64,000 nucleotides of DNA from DATBLE01 sp963764565 (GCA_963764565.1 CAVXTD010000005.1:1-64000); one strand, 5' to 3'; counted from the stretch's first letter, positions 36,359-46,120 are shown. Program-made: numbers and translations. The notes: a model not told the origin generated them from the letters alone.

Positions 36359-37078
36359 ATGGAGCCTCCGGTGCGCCCGGTCCCCCAGACCCGGATCAAC
36401 GATGCGATCCGCGCACCCCGCGTCAGGCTGGTGGACGAGAACGGCGGGCAGGTCGGAATCAAGCCGTCGCCCGAGGCGCTCGAGTACGCTTACTCGAAAG
36501 GTCTGGATCTCGTCGAGATCGCCCCTCAGGCAGACCCTCCCGTGGCCAAGGTGATGGATTACGGGAAGTACCGCTACGAGCTGGAGCAGAAGGCGAAGCA
36601 GGCGCGCAAGCACCAGTCCCAGATCCACGTCAAGGAGATCAAGCTCAGACCGAAGATCCAGTCCCACGACTACAACACCAAGAAGGGCCACGTCGAGCGC
36701 TTTCTCAACCAGCGCGCGAAGGTCAAGGTGACGATCATGTTCCGCGGGCGCGAGACGTCGCATCCGGAACGGGGGCGTGACCTGTTGATGCGGCTTGCCG
36801 AAGACGTGAAGGAGATCGGGATGGTCGAGCAACCCCCGCTCCTCGACGGGCGCAACATGGTGATGGTGCTGGGACCGACCAAGAACGCAGGAGCGCAGCG
36901 TCAGTCAGGAGAATCAAGAGATGCCGAAGCAGAAGACACACAGCGGAGCGAAGAAGCGGTTCAAGGTGACGGCGGGCGGGAAGCTCCTGCGCCGACGCGC
37001 GATGAAGAGTCACCTGCTGGAGAAGAAGTCGGCGAAGCGGAAGCGGAGCTTTCGCCGGGACGCGCCGCTCGCGCCTAG
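36359..37078 (+). CDS. infC: Translation initiation factor IF-3, with extended C-terminus overlapping rpmI
   Basis: 239 aa from ATG 36359 (TTG 36341 in frame). N-domain TRINDAIRAPRVRLVDENG, linker YGKYRYELEQKAKQARK, C-domain KVTIMFRGRETSHPERGRDL...GRNMVMVLGPTKN ending near residue 181, the usual end. No stop follows. The frame runs on as an acidic, low-complexity tail (DAEAEDTQRSEEAVQGDG...) across 158 bases of rpmI. The core is certain; whether the tail is made or a frameshift hides the stop is open. Confidence 0.93.
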   Translation: MEPPVRPVPQTRINDAIRAPRVRLVDENGGQVGIKPSPEALEYAYSKGLDLVEIAPQADPPVAKVMDYGKYRYELEQKAKQARKHQSQIHVKEIKLRPKIQSHDYNTKKGHVERFLNQRAKVKVTIMFRGRETSHPERGRDLLMRLAEDVKEIGMVEQPPLLDGRNMVMVLGPTKNAGAQRQSGESRDAEAEDTQRSEEAVQGDGGREAPAPTRDEESPAGEEVGEAEAELSPGRAARA

Positions 37079-37115
37079 CGACCAGCGCTCCGCGCGGAAG
37101 CAGTTGGGGATCTAG
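36921..37115 (+). CDS. rpmI: 50S ribosomal protein L35
   Basis: 64 aa: MPKQKTHSGAKKRFKVTAGG, then LRRRAMKSHLLEKKSAKRKR and ARKQLGI. ATG 36921 with AGGAGA upstream, inside the infC open frame. Member of the conserved infC-rpmI-rplT order. Confidence 0.97.
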   Translation: MPKQKTHSGAKKRFKVTAGGKLLRRRAMKSHLLEKKSAKRKRSFRRDAPLAPSDQRSARKQLGI

Positions 37116-37121
37116 GGCATC

Positions 37122-37481
37122 ATGCCCAGGGTCAAGCGATCCGTTCACGCGCGCAAGAAGCGCCGCAAGGTCCTCGGGCAGGCGAAGGGCTACTGGGGCC
37201 TCAAGTCAACGACGTACACGCGCGCCAAGGAGCAGGTCGAGCATTCGCTCGCCTACGCCTACCGCGACCGCAAGGTGCGGAAGCGGACGATGCGGAGCCT
37301 CTGGATCGTCCGCATCAACGCGGCCGCCCGGTTGCACGGCCTCTCGTACAACCAGTTCGTCGCCGGTTGCCGCAAGGCCGAGATCGCGCTCGACCGGAAG
37401 GTCCTCGCCGATCTCGCGGTCAGCGACCCAGCAGCCTTCGGGCAGATCGCCGAGCAGGCGAAAGCCGCGCTCCAGGCGTAG
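37122..37481 (+). CDS. rplT: 50S ribosomal protein L20
   Basis: 119 aa: MPRVKRSVHARKKRRKVLGQ, LKSTTYTRAKEQVEHSLAYAYRDRK in part, LWIVRINAAARLHGLSYNQF. 6 bases after rpmI, completing the operon. In other bacteria L20 represses this operon by binding its leader or the rpmI mRNA. Confidence 0.97.
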   Translation: MPRVKRSVHARKKRRKVLGQAKGYWGLKSTTYTRAKEQVEHSLAYAYRDRKVRKRTMRSLWIVRINAAARLHGLSYNQFVAGCRKAEIALDRKVLADLAVSDPAAFGQIAEQAKAALQA

Positions 37482-37499
37482 CCCGACCTTGCCGGTTTG

Positions 37500-37532
37500 G
37501 GACATGTCAGGGGTCTGACCCCTGACATGTCC
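37500..37532. repeat. Perfect 15-bp-arm palindrome after rplT
   Basis: Arms GGACATGTCAGGGGT and ACCCCTGACATGTCC around CTG, 19 bases after rplT. It can act as the operon terminator, but the exact symmetry and lack of a U-tract also fit a dispersed palindromic repeat. A second palindrome with a similar TGTC(A/T)G/TGACA core is at 49499-49528. Confidence 0.65.
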
Positions 37533-37554
37533 GCCACGGCCCTAGAGTGACCAT

Positions 37555-38242
37555 GTGATCACCTCGGCGGCGAACCCGCGGCTGAAGCTCGTTCGGCGGC
37601 TGGAGAGCCGCCGGCAGCGTGCCAAGCTTGGGCTATTCGTCTGCGAGGGCGAGGACCTCGTCGACGCTGCGCTCTCGGCAGGGATCGAGCCGGTCGATCT
37701 GCTCGTCGCCGGCGAGACGGTCGAGGCGCGAGCTGCTCGCCGGGGTTTCGACGCTCGCGCACCCGCCGCGCGTAATCGGCGTCTTCCGCCGCTCGGACCT
37801 GCCCGCCTACGAGTCGCGGCCTGTCGGGCTCGCGCTGTGGCACGTGGTCGATCCCGGCAATGTCGGCACGCTGATTCGCACAGCCGATGCCTTCGGTGCT
37901 TCCCTCGCGCTGTCGGAGGGCTGCGCCGATCCGACCGGGCCGAAGGCGCTGCGCGCCTCGGCCGGCGCGATCTTCCGGGTTCCGCTTGGACGCTTCGACG
38001 AGCCGGCCGGCCGCCGGGTCGCGCTCGTTCCGCACGGCGGTGAGCCGCTCGCAGAGATCGAAATGGGGGAGACGACGGTGCTCGTGCTCGGCGCCGAGCG
38101 GGACGGGCTGCCCCAGGACGTCGTCGCGTCGTGCGACGCGGCCGTGTCGATTCAGCTCGCCGAGGGTGCGGAGTCGTTGAACGTCGCGATCGCGGGTGCG
38201 CTGGCGCTGTACGAGTGGAGCCGCCGCCGCGGCACACGCTGA
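37555..38242 (+). CDS. SpoU/TrmH-family RNA 2'-O-methyltransferase, one frameshift
   Basis: GTG 37555. The N-terminal substrate-binding domain is ITSAANPRLKLVRRLESRRQ, LFVCEGEDLVDAAL. The SPOUT knot motifs are VVDPGNVGTLIRTADAFG, LVLGAERDGLPQ and ESLNVAIAGALALYEW. A surplus G in GAGGCGCGAG near 37732 shifts frame; removing it yields ~229 aa. Acts on tRNA or 23S rRNA, and its place after rplT suggests rRNA. Tail-to-tail with the DUF2207 gene. Confidence 0.85.
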
Positions 38243-40128
38243 CTACCAGCCGCCGCCGCCCCCGCCGCCGCTTCCGCCCCCGCCGCCGCCGCTGAACCCG
38301 CCGCCGAAGCCCGAGCTCGACGAGCTCGGGGGTGTCAGCGCGCTGCCGAAGCCGGAGGACAGGTCGGAGATCGCGAGCGCCGTCGCCCCGGAGCCGAGGT
38401 TGCCGCCGAGCGGGGTGATCCAGTAGATCGAGCTCTGGTCGTGCAGCTCCTGCGTCATGTGCAGCTGCGCACCCTGGAGCACCCGCTCGGCGATCCCGAA
38501 CGCGATCCCGTAGACGAGGAAGCGCTCCCACAGCTCGAGCGTCGCGGGCGGTGCCTCCTGAAGCCGCGGGAAGTCCGTCAGGTACCGGCGGAACGCGTCC
38601 CAGCGCTCGGCCTCGGTCTGTCCGGCCTTCGTGCGCCGCCGCCAGAGGCGCACGCGGGTCAGCGCGAGCGCGAGCAGGGCGGCGTTCGCCACCGCGCACG
38701 CGCCGAGCGCGACCAGGACGACGTCGCCCCAGCGCGGCGTGACCGCGCGCCAGCCGGAGATCCCCGTCCAGAGCAGGATGACCGCGGCGACCACGAACGC
38801 GGCGAGTGCCAGCCCGATCACGCTCGCGCCGGAGTCGAGGTACCAGCCCTTCTCCTTGAGCGCCGTCGCCACACGGGACTTGAAGGTCGTGAACCGCTTC
38901 GCGTTCTCGGTCCGGCTCTTCTCGATCTTGTCCCGGAACTCGCTCAGCCGCTCGCCGTCGGCGTCGACGATCGAGTCGACGACGTCGGCGACCGGCTCCT
39001 CGAAGCGGGTGAGCGTCACATTCTGGTCGCCGGGGGTGAGCAGAAGGTCGGCGACGGTCTCACTCCGGAGGCCGCCCCACACCTTCTTCTCGGTGTTCAC
39101 GGGCGCAGAGTGGTACCGGCCGCGCCGGATCAGGTCGAAGAGCGTGGCCGTGAACTCGGGCGAGCCGGCCGACGTGTCCTGCCGGAGGAGCGCGGGGACG
39201 AGCGCAGGCTCGGTCTCGTCGGGCGGAGCCTGCTCGTACTCGCGGTCGTAGCCGGTTCCCCGCTCCCGCCCGAAGACGAGCCAGACGAGGAGGACGATCG
39301 AGAGCCCGGGGCCGAGGCCGAGCAGTAGGAGGTAGAGAAGCGTTCGGCCGATGTGGTGCTTGGCGTCGTCGAGGTGCTTTCGGTCGCTCTCGTACGAGGC
39401 CTGGGTTGCGTGCTCCTCGGCGAGGATCTTCTGGAGGCCCGCACCCTTCTGCACCTGCGCGCCGGCGGTCGAGGTCGAGCAGGCTCCGCGGGAAGACCGT
39501 GCGCAGCTCGACCCACTGGTGGGCGGGGACGCCGAGCGCGCGCAGCGTCGTGCCTTCCCGGTGCTCGTGCACGACCCCCTTCACCCACAGCGGGTGCGCC
39601 CAGACCCGGTAGCTGGGGCCGAAGGCGATCGTGTGCGGGAGCCGGAGCGACGCGGTCAGGTCGTCGACCTGCGCGTCCCACTGATCGCCCCACACGCGGA
39701 GGTTGACGTCGACCACGTCGCTGTACGCCTTCGCGACTCCGCGAAAGCGGTACGACAGCGTGAACGTTCGGGCCTCGCCGGCTGCGTTGAAGTGCCAGAC
39801 CACGCGCACACGCGTGCGACTCGACTCGAAGTTGAAGGTGCCGGGCGTGTCGATGCTGCCGAGAGCAGTGCTGCCGCCCTCGGGTGTACTGCGTGCCGTT
39901 CTCGGCGACGCCGATCCGGTCGATCGACTCACCAGGCTTCAACGGGATGTCCCGGTACATGCCGTGGAAGAAGCCGGTCTCGGTGATCGCCTCCTTCACA
40001 AGGACGGAGCCGTCCGGGGCGACCGTCGCGGCGATGTCGGCTCGCGGCAGGCCGAATCCGGCGGCGAGTGCCGGCGCCGCAAGCACGACGGCCGCGAGCA
40101 CGGCGGCGAGGAGCAGCGCCCGGCGCAT
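38243..40128 (-). CDS. DUF2207 membrane protein, two apparent frameshifts
   Basis: ATG 40128. Signal peptide RALLLAAVLAAVVLAAPALA, an extracellular beta-rich DUF2207 domain (DGSVLVKEAITETGFFHGMYRDIP, then GTFNFESSRTRVRV...LSYRF), a membrane helix near YLLLLGLGPGLSIVLLVWLV, further helices near 38.75 kb, and a C-terminus of Gly/Ser runs ending GGGGGGGW. Shifts near 39890 and 39475 split it; joined length ~628 aa. Forms an operon with LemA directly upstream, a common pairing. Confidence 0.82.
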
Positions 40129-40135
40129 TGCCCGG

Positions 40136-40765
40136 CTAGCTTGTCGGTGCCGGCGGGGGCGCTGCCGGCGGGGGCGCTGCCGGCGCATCCGGCGTCGGGG
40201 CCTGCGCCTGCCCGAAGTCCACTCGCGGCGCCGCCCGCGTCGCGTCCTCGGTCTGGAAGTACTCGCGCGCCCTGAAGTTGAACATGCCGGCGATGATGTT
40301 CGTCGGCACCGTCTGGAGCGCGTTGTCGTACGTCAGGACCGTGTCGTTGTAGACCTGGCGCGAGACGGCGATCTGACTCTCGACCTCGCTCAGCTGCGCT
40401 TGGAGCTGCTGGAAGTTCTCCGTCGCGCGGAGCTGAGGGTAGGCCTCGGCGACGGCAAAAAGGCGGCCGATCGCCTGGGTGAGCATGTTCTCGGCCTGCG
40501 CCTGTTGCGCGACGCCTTGCGCCTGCTGGGCAGCCGTCCGTGCCTGCGTCACCGCCTCGAAGGTCTCGCGTTCGTGCGTGGCGTAGCCCTTGACCGTCTC
40601 GACGAGGTTGGGGATCAGGTCGTAGCGCTTGCGGAGCTGCACGTCCACCTGCGCCCACGCGTTCTCGGCTCGGTTTCGCAGCCGGACGAGCTTGTTGAAC
40701 ATGCCGACGACGACCAGGAGCAGCAGCACCACGATCGCGACGACGATGACGACGACCCAGATCAC
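40136..40765 (-). CDS. lemA: LemA family membrane protein
   Basis: 209 aa, GTG start. N-terminal helix (VVVIVVAIVVLLLLVVVGMF), then the LemA signature NKLVRLRNRAENAWAQVDVQ and KRYDLIPNLVETVKGYATHE, coiled helices and FNFRAREYF near the end, finishing in a Pro/Ala tail. Seven bases upstream of the DUF2207 gene. Envelope-associated, precise role unknown. Confidence 0.95.
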   Translation of the reverse strand: MIWVVVIVVAIVVLLLLVVVGMFNKLVRLRNRAENAWAQVDVQLRKRYDLIPNLVETVKGYATHERETFEAVTQARTAAQQAQGVAQQAQAENMLTQAIGRLFAVAEAYPQLRATENFQQLQAQLSEVESQIAVSRQVYNDTVLTYDNALQTVPTNIIAGMFNFRAREYFQTEDATRAAPRVDFGQAQAPTPDAPAAPPPAAPPPAPTS

Positions 40766-40780
40766 GGCGCGAACACTACG

Positions 40781-41545
40781 TCAGATCGCGCGGGCGATCC
40801 AGATGGAATCTTCACCGCCCTGGTAGGGGCGGCGGTCGAACCAGCCGTAACAGGCTTCGACCGCAAAGCCCGCCTGCTCGAGCAGGTCGCGCCACTCGGC
40901 CGTCGTGAGCCAGGAGAGCGTCATCGTCGCCTCCGCCGCCTCCCCTCGAACGGAGAGCGACAGCCGCCTGGCGTGCTCGTCCCACTCCGCGCGCTCCCAG
41001 ATCCCCGGCTCGCGCTCGAGCCAGCGCGCGTGTGTTTCCTCGATGTCGTCGGAGGAGGGCGCGAAGACGTCGAAGACGAGACGGCCGCCCGGCAGCAGGA
41101 GTGTGTGTGCCGCCCGCAGCGCCCGGAGGCGGTCATCGTCGTCGGCAAGGTGCAGGTAGGCGCGGAACGGGCAGGTGACGAGCGCGACCCGCTCTTCGAC
41201 CGGGGGCGCGCGCAGGTCGCCGGGGCGGAGGTCGAGCATGCCGTCGACCCCGGCATCGACCGCCCGGGCACGGCAGACGTCGAGCATCCCCTCTGACGAG
41301 TCGACGCCGATCACCGGGATCCCTGCCTCCGCGGTCGGGACGGCGATGCGACCCGTGCCGACGCCGAGCTCGACGATCGGGCCGCCAGGCTCGGCTCCCA
41401 CGGCGCCCCCCGCCTTGCGAGCTTCGGCGACGTAGAAGGAGACATCCTCGACCACGCTGCGGCTCCAGGGGTCGTAGAGGCCGGCGATCCGGTCGTACGG
41501 GTTGTCCGCCGCGGTCGTCTCCTCTGTGGATTCCTCGTCACGCAT
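40781..41545 (-). CDS. Class I SAM-dependent methyltransferase
   Basis: 254 aa from ATG 41545 (GTG 41563 in frame sits too close to GGAGG). DNPYDRIAGLYDPWSR entry helix, motif I IVELGVGTGRIAVPTAEAG near residue 60, motif II VIGVDSSEGMLDVCRA, motif III LLLPGGRLVFDVF. Similar to small-molecule or ubiquinone-type methyltransferases. Substrate unknown. Divergent from pheS. Confidence 0.88.
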   Translation of the reverse strand: MRDEESTEETTAADNPYDRIAGLYDPWSRSVVEDVSFYVAEARKAGGAVGAEPGGPIVELGVGTGRIAVPTAEAGIPVIGVDSSEGMLDVCRARAVDAGVDGMLDLRPGDLRAPPVEERVALVTCPFRAYLHLADDDDRLRALRAAHTLLLPGGRLVFDVFAPSSDDIEETHARWLEREPGIWERAEWDEHARRLSLSVRGEAAEATMTLSWLTTAEWRDLLEQAGFAVEACYGWFDRRPYQGGEDSIWIARAI

Positions 41546-41667
41546 CGGGCACGTCCCCGTCACACCTCCGCGCGGGGTCCGAGACTATGCTCGCAGCGGG
41601 GAGGAGGCTGGGTACGCCTATAAGAGAGGCCGGGCACGTCTGCTGGGGCGCCCGGACGAGGACGGGA

Positions 41668-41684
41668 GCGGCCGAAAAGGCCGC
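41668..41684 (+). promoter_or_regulatory. Small hairpin in the pheS leader
   Basis: GCGGCC-GAAAA-GGCCGC, 25 bases upstream of the pheS GTG, after another GC-rich inverted segment (CCGGGC...GCCCGG, ~41626-41655). It could be a leader control structure; no T-box or Phe-rich leader peptide was seen. Confidence 0.35.
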
Positions 41685-41709
41685 GTAAAGCCGGTGATAC
41701 AGTCGCCTG

Positions 41710-42705
41710 GTGGACGCGGAGGGGCTCCAAACCGAGGCGCTGAGCGCGATTGCGAGCGCCGGGACGCTCGACGCGCTCGACGAGGCGCGCGTTCGCTACC
41801 TGGGTCGGAAGAGCGAGCTGAAGCAGGCGCTCCGCGAGGTTCGCGACCGCGAGAGCGGACAGGCGCTGAACACGCTCCGCGAGCGGCTCGAGGCGGTCTT
41901 CGCCGAGCGGCAGCGGGCTCTGGAGCGGGCCGAGCTCGACCGGGCGCTGACGGAAGAGGTCGTTGACGTCACCCTTCCCGGCGAGCGAGTCCCGCGCGGA
42001 CACCGCCACCTGATCTCCCAAATCCGGCGCCAGGTCGAGTCCGTCTTCCTCGGTCTCGGCTATCAGGTCGTCGACGGTCGCGAGGTCGAGACGACCCGCT
42101 ACAACTTCGACGCTCTCAACTTCCCCGCCTGGCACCCGGCGCGCTCGCAGCACAACTCGCTGTTCTTCGACGAGCAGACGCTGCTCCGCACCGAGACGTC
42201 GCCCTCCCAGATCCGGGTGATGGAATCGCGCGAGCCGCCCGTGTACATGATCTCGCACGGTCGCGTCTACCGGCGCGACACGATCGACGCGACCCACTAT
42301 CCAATCTTTCACCAGGTCGAGGGCCTCGCCGTCGATCGGGGAATCACGCTCGCCGACCTGAAGGGGACACTCCTCCACCTCATGCGCGCGCTCTTCGGTG
42401 AGGAGCGGCGCGTCCGCTTCCGCACTCACTACTTCCCGTTCACGGAGCCGTCTCTCGAGCCGGACGTCTCGTGCTTCAAGTGTGACGGGGTCGGCTGCCC
42501 GATCTGCAAGCACTCCGGCTGGATCGAGATGGGCGGATCCGGGATGGTCGATCCCGCCGTGCTCGAGTTCGTCGGCTACGACCCCGAGGAGGTGTCCGGC
42601 TTCGCCTTCGGCCTCGGGCTGGAGCGGATCGCCCAGCTCCGGCACGGTGTGCCGGACGTGCGGCTTCTCTGGGACTCCGACCTCCGCGTGATCTCGCAGT
42701 TCTGA
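41710..42705 (+). CDS. pheS: Phenylalanyl-tRNA synthetase alpha subunit
   Basis: 331 aa, GTG start. N-terminal coiled coil (residues ~5-85), then class II motifs: motif 1 around HLISQIRRQVESVFLGLGY, motif 2 MISHGRVYRRDTIDATH, motif 3 GFAFGLGLERIAQLRHG. The Cys-rich segment CFKCDGVGCPICKHSGW near residue 256 is typical of bacterial PheS. Stop overlaps pheT start (TGATG). Confidence 0.97.
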   Translation: MDAEGLQTEALSAIASAGTLDALDEARVRYLGRKSELKQALREVRDRESGQALNTLRERLEAVFAERQRALERAELDRALTEEVVDVTLPGERVPRGHRHLISQIRRQVESVFLGLGYQVVDGREVETTRYNFDALNFPAWHPARSQHNSLFFDEQTLLRTETSPSQIRVMESREPPVYMISHGRVYRRDTIDATHYPIFHQVEGLAVDRGITLADLKGTLLHLMRALFGEERRVRFRTHYFPFTEPSLEPDVSCFKCDGVGCPICKHSGWIEMGGSGMVDPAVLEFVGYDPEEVSGFAFGLGLERIAQLRHGVPDVRLLWDSDLRVISQF

Positions 42706-44993
42706 TGCGTGTCCCGCTCTCCTGGCTGCGCGAGTACGTCGCGATCGACGTTTCGGCGCGCGAGCTCGCGGCTCGGCTTGCGACCTCGACCTGCGAGGTG
42801 GAGCGAATCTGGCATCGCGGCGTTCCGGACGTCGACGGGAACCTCGGGCGTTTCCGCATCGGACGCGTCCTCGAGGTGGCCTCGCACCCCAACGCCGACC
42901 GTGTGCGCCTGTGCCAGGTCGACGTGGGCGAACCAGAGCTCCGGCAGATCGTGTGTGGAGCGTGGAACTTCGACGCAGGCGCCACGGTCTGCGTCGTACT
43001 CCCCGGCGGGATCTTGCCGAGCGGTCTTCGGATCGAGCAGCGCAAGGTGCGCGGCGAGCGCTCCGACGGGATGATCCTGTCGGAGCAAGAGCTCGAGCTC
43101 GGGCAGGATCACTCCGGGATCCTCGTCCTCTCGGAGCCGGTGGAGCCCGGGACGCCGCTCGGCGACCTCTTCGCGCTCGGTGAGGAGGTGCTCGAGATCG
43201 AGGTGACCGGCAACCGTCCCGATCTGCTGGCCGTCTACGGGCTCGCACGCGAAGTGGCGGCCCTCTTCGGCCTCGAGCTCGCGCCCCCGCCGGGCGCCGA
43301 GCCGGAGCGGGCAGGCGACGAGCCGGTCGACATCAGGATCGACGATCCGGACGGTTGCCCGGTCTACGTCGGCCGCCTCTTCCGCGGCGTCCGGATCGGC
43401 CCATCGCCGCCCTGGCTCAGGGCGCGGCTCGTCGCCTCGGGCCTGCGCCCGATCTCGAACGTCGTCGACGTGACGAACTACGTGATGCACGCGCTCGGAA
43501 GCCCGCTTCACGTCTTCGACCACGCGAGGCTGTCCGGGGGCCGGATCGTCGTGCGGCGTGCGGTGGCCGGCGAGGAGATCACGACGCTGGACGGGAACCT
43601 GCGGAGGCTCCAGCCGGCCGACCTGGTGATCGCCGACGCCGATCGTCCGGTTGCGTTGGCCGGGATCATGGGCGGGCTGGACACCGAGGTCGGCGACGAG
43701 ACGACCGATGTATTGCTCGAGGCGGCCAACTTCGAGCCTGTGGGGATCCTGCGCAGCTCGGAGCGTCTCGGCCTCCGGACGGACGGTTCGAACCGCTGGG
43801 AGAAAGGTGTCGACCCGTACCTCGCGGAGCCGGCGGCCCGGTTGGCGAGCGAGCTGATCGTCGAGCTCTCCGGCTGCCGCTGGGCGGGCGAAGCCGATGT
43901 CCGGGCCGAGCTCCCCTCGCCGCCCGTCGTGCGCCTGCGGCCGGAGCGGGCGGACGCGATCAACGGCGTGAGCACCCTGCCCCAGCGCCAGCGCGAGATC
44001 CTCGAGCGGCTCGGATTCGACGTCGCCGACGATTGGCAGGTGACCGTGCCGACCTGGCGCGCCCGCGATGTGACCCGCGAGATCGACCTCATCGAGGAGA
44101 TCGCCCGCTTCGAGCTCGACCGTGTGCCTTTCACGCTGCCGGAGCGGCGCGAGCTGTTCGGGCGCCTGACCCGCGAACAGCGCCTTCGGCGCGAGGTCGA
44201 GGAGGTTCTCCTCGGCTGCGGCCTCTCCGAGACCTACACGCCGAGCCTGGTGCGGGCGGACGCGAGCCCGCAGGGTCTTGCGCTGCCGGCACCCCTCACG
44301 GCCGAGCACGCGGTTCTGCGCACCAGCCTGCTGCCGAGCCTCGTCGAGGCTGCGCGCCGGAACCTCGACGCCGGTGCCGGCAAGGTCGAGCTCTTCGAGA
44401 TCGCGAGGGTGTACCTGCCCGCCCCGGGGAACCTGCCGGACGAGCCCTGGCGGGTCGGCGGCATCCTCCCGGCCGGGTTCTTCCGTGCGAAGGGCGTGGT
44501 CGAGACGCTCCTCGACGCGCTTCACGTCACCACGACACTCGAGCGCACGCAAGAACCGTTTCTCCACCCAGGCAAGGCCGCCCGGATCGAGGCAGGCTGG
44601 ATCGGCGAGCTCCACCCGGCGCTCCTTCGCGGGTGGAGCGCGTTCGAGCTCGACCTGGCGACGCTCCTCGAACGTGCCCCGGACATCGTCACGTACGAGG
44701 ACGTCATCTCGTATCCGCCGGTCCGGCAGGATCTCGCGGTTGTCGTCGCCGAGGAGGTCGAGGCGGGTGCGCTGGTCGGGGCGGTCACGGAGGCGGCCGG
44801 CGCCGAGCTCCGCGAGGTCAGCGTCTTCGACGTCTACCGAGGCGAGCAGGTCGGCGAGGGCAGGAAGTCGGTCGCGCTCTCCCTGGTCTTTCAGTCGTCC
44901 GAGCGGACGCTCTCCGACGAGGACGCCGCAGCGTTCCGCGAGCGCATCGTGCGGCTGCTTTCCGAGCGGTTCGCCGCCGAGCTGCGCGGCTGA
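42705..44993 (+). CDS. pheT: Phenylalanyl-tRNA synthetase beta subunit
   Basis: 762 aa, uninterrupted. RVPLSWLREYV start, OB-fold tRNA-binding domain (GRVLEVASHPNADRVRLCQVDVG split around residue 50), B3/B4 editing domain (SNVVDVTNYVMHALGSPLHVF), B5 (ILERLGFDV...VPTWRARDV), catalytic-like core and C-terminal FDX-ACB domain (SYPPVRQDLAVVVAEEV). Convergent with the YihY gene. Length is near the family norm (~790). Confidence 0.97.
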   Translation: MRVPLSWLREYVAIDVSARELAARLATSTCEVERIWHRGVPDVDGNLGRFRIGRVLEVASHPNADRVRLCQVDVGEPELRQIVCGAWNFDAGATVCVVLPGGILPSGLRIEQRKVRGERSDGMILSEQELELGQDHSGILVLSEPVEPGTPLGDLFALGEEVLEIEVTGNRPDLLAVYGLAREVAALFGLELAPPPGAEPERAGDEPVDIRIDDPDGCPVYVGRLFRGVRIGPSPPWLRARLVASGLRPISNVVDVTNYVMHALGSPLHVFDHARLSGGRIVVRRAVAGEEITTLDGNLRRLQPADLVIADADRPVALAGIMGGLDTEVGDETTDVLLEAANFEPVGILRSSERLGLRTDGSNRWEKGVDPYLAEPAARLASELIVELSGCRWAGEADVRAELPSPPVVRLRPERADAINGVSTLPQRQREILERLGFDVADDWQVTVPTWRARDVTREIDLIEEIARFELDRVPFTLPERRELFGRLTREQRLRREVEEVLLGCGLSETYTPSLVRADASPQGLALPAPLTAEHAVLRTSLLPSLVEAARRNLDAGAGKVELFEIARVYLPAPGNLPDEPWRVGGILPAGFFRAKGVVETLLDALHVTTTLERTQEPFLHPGKAARIEAGWIGELHPALLRGWSAFELDLATLLERAPDIVTYEDVISYPPVRQDLAVVVAEEVEAGALVGAVTEAAGAELREVSVFDVYRGEQVGEGRKSVALSLVFQSSERTLSDEDAAAFRERIVRLLSERFAAELRG

Positions 44994-45858
44994 TCAGGAT
45001 TCTGGACCGGTCGCGCGGCGCCTGGCCAGCTCCGCGTTCAGCTCCGCGCCGAAGAGCACGGCCAGGGCCGAGTAGTTCAGCCAGAGGAGAAGCACGACGG
45101 CGCCGGCGAGCGAGCCGTAGGTTCGGTCGTACGAGCTCGAGAAGCTCGTGTACAGAGAGAACATCCCGGAGAGTGCGAGCCAGAGGACCGCGCCGGTGAG
45201 CGCGCCTGGGATCACCGATCTCGCGCTCGTCGGCCTGCGGGCCGGCGCCAGGCGGTAGGCGATGCCGAAGAAGAGGAGGATGCCCGCGAACGCGATCGGC
45301 CAGCGCGCGGCGGACCACGCGGTCAGGAAGGCACCGCCGAGGCCGGCGCGGCGGGCGATCGCGTGGCCGAGCGGCGCGCCGAAGACGATCAGGACGAACA
45401 CCGACGCCGTGATCAGGGCGGTGAGGACGACGAGCGCAAGCGCGACCAGCCGTCAGCTTCCAGAACGGGCGGGTCTCGGGCATATCGCTCGCCCGGTTGA
45501 CCGCCTTGATCAGCGATCCGGTCGCGCCGCTGGCCGCCCAGATGGCGCCGGCCGTGCCGATCGCCAAGGCAACCGCCGAGCCGGCCCGGTTGCCGGTCGA
45601 GCTGTCCTTCGCGAGCTGGAGCGCGTCGAGTACGGCTTTCGGGGCGACGGTGCCGAGCAGGTGCTCGAGCGACGCATACGCGCCCGGCCCGATCACGCCG
45701 AGCAGGCCGACGACGAGGATCACGGAAGGGAAGAACGCGAGCAGCGAGCTGAACGCGACCTGCTGGGCGAGCCCGAGGCAGTCGTCGTCGAGGAACTTCT
45801 TGCCCGCCCGTCCGAAGAATGCCCGGCAACTCGGCGATGCCTCGGCGCGATCGGTGAC
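44994..45858 (-). CDS. YihY/UPF0761 (BrkB-like) membrane protein, frameshifted, start unresolved
   Basis: Core GLAQQVAFSSLLAFFPSVILVVGLLG, IGTAGAIWAASGATGSLIKAVNRA, then in another frame PIAFAGILLFFGIAYRLAPA, SVIPGALTGAVLWLALSGMFSLYTS and LLWLNYSALAVLFGAELNAE are the conserved YihY elements with six helices. A surplus A near 45453 splits the frame. No start codon follows 45969 in frame, and that ATG would overlap the upstream gene, so the true start (probably near 45858) may be hidden by a second error. Function uncertain despite the 'RNase BN' label in databases. Confidence 0.78.
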
Positions 45859-45871
45859 GTGGCCCTGCGCC

Positions 45872-46120
45872 CTAGTCTCGGTCGAGGAAGGAGAAGCGCC
45901 GACGCTCCTTGCCGCCGGCTGCGGGCGCGTCCGATCGGGCGATGCGCCTGCGAACCGAGCGTGCGCCAAGGCCGACGCCGGCAGCGCCGAGCACGACCAG
46001 GGGAAGCTTCCGGACCGCCGCGCCGGCGCGCGTGCGCAGCGTCCCGACCGCGGCCCCGAGGCGCTCGCGCTCGGCCTCGATCTCGCGCTTGACGTCCTCT
46101 GGTGACCGCGACTCCGTCAA
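45872..46120 (-). CDS. DUF3618 family protein
   Basis: 82 aa from TTG 46120, which overlaps the preceding stop (TTGA) and has GAGGAG upstream. ESRSPEDVKREIEAERERLGAAVGTLRTR is the DUF3618 signature, followed by one membrane helix LPLVVLGAAGVGLGARS and a basic tail. These occur beside holin-like and YihY membrane proteins in actinobacteria. Confidence 0.82.
   Translation of the reverse strand: MTESRSPEDVKREIEAERERLGAAVGTLRTRAGAAVRKLPLVVLGAAGVGLGARSVRRRIARSDAPAAGGKERRRFSFLDRD

Noticed and set aside
36921..37078. Treating rpmI as the shadow and the IF-3 tail as the real gene
   Set aside because: L35 matches the family over its full length with its own ribosome-binding site; the IF-3 tail is low-complexity.
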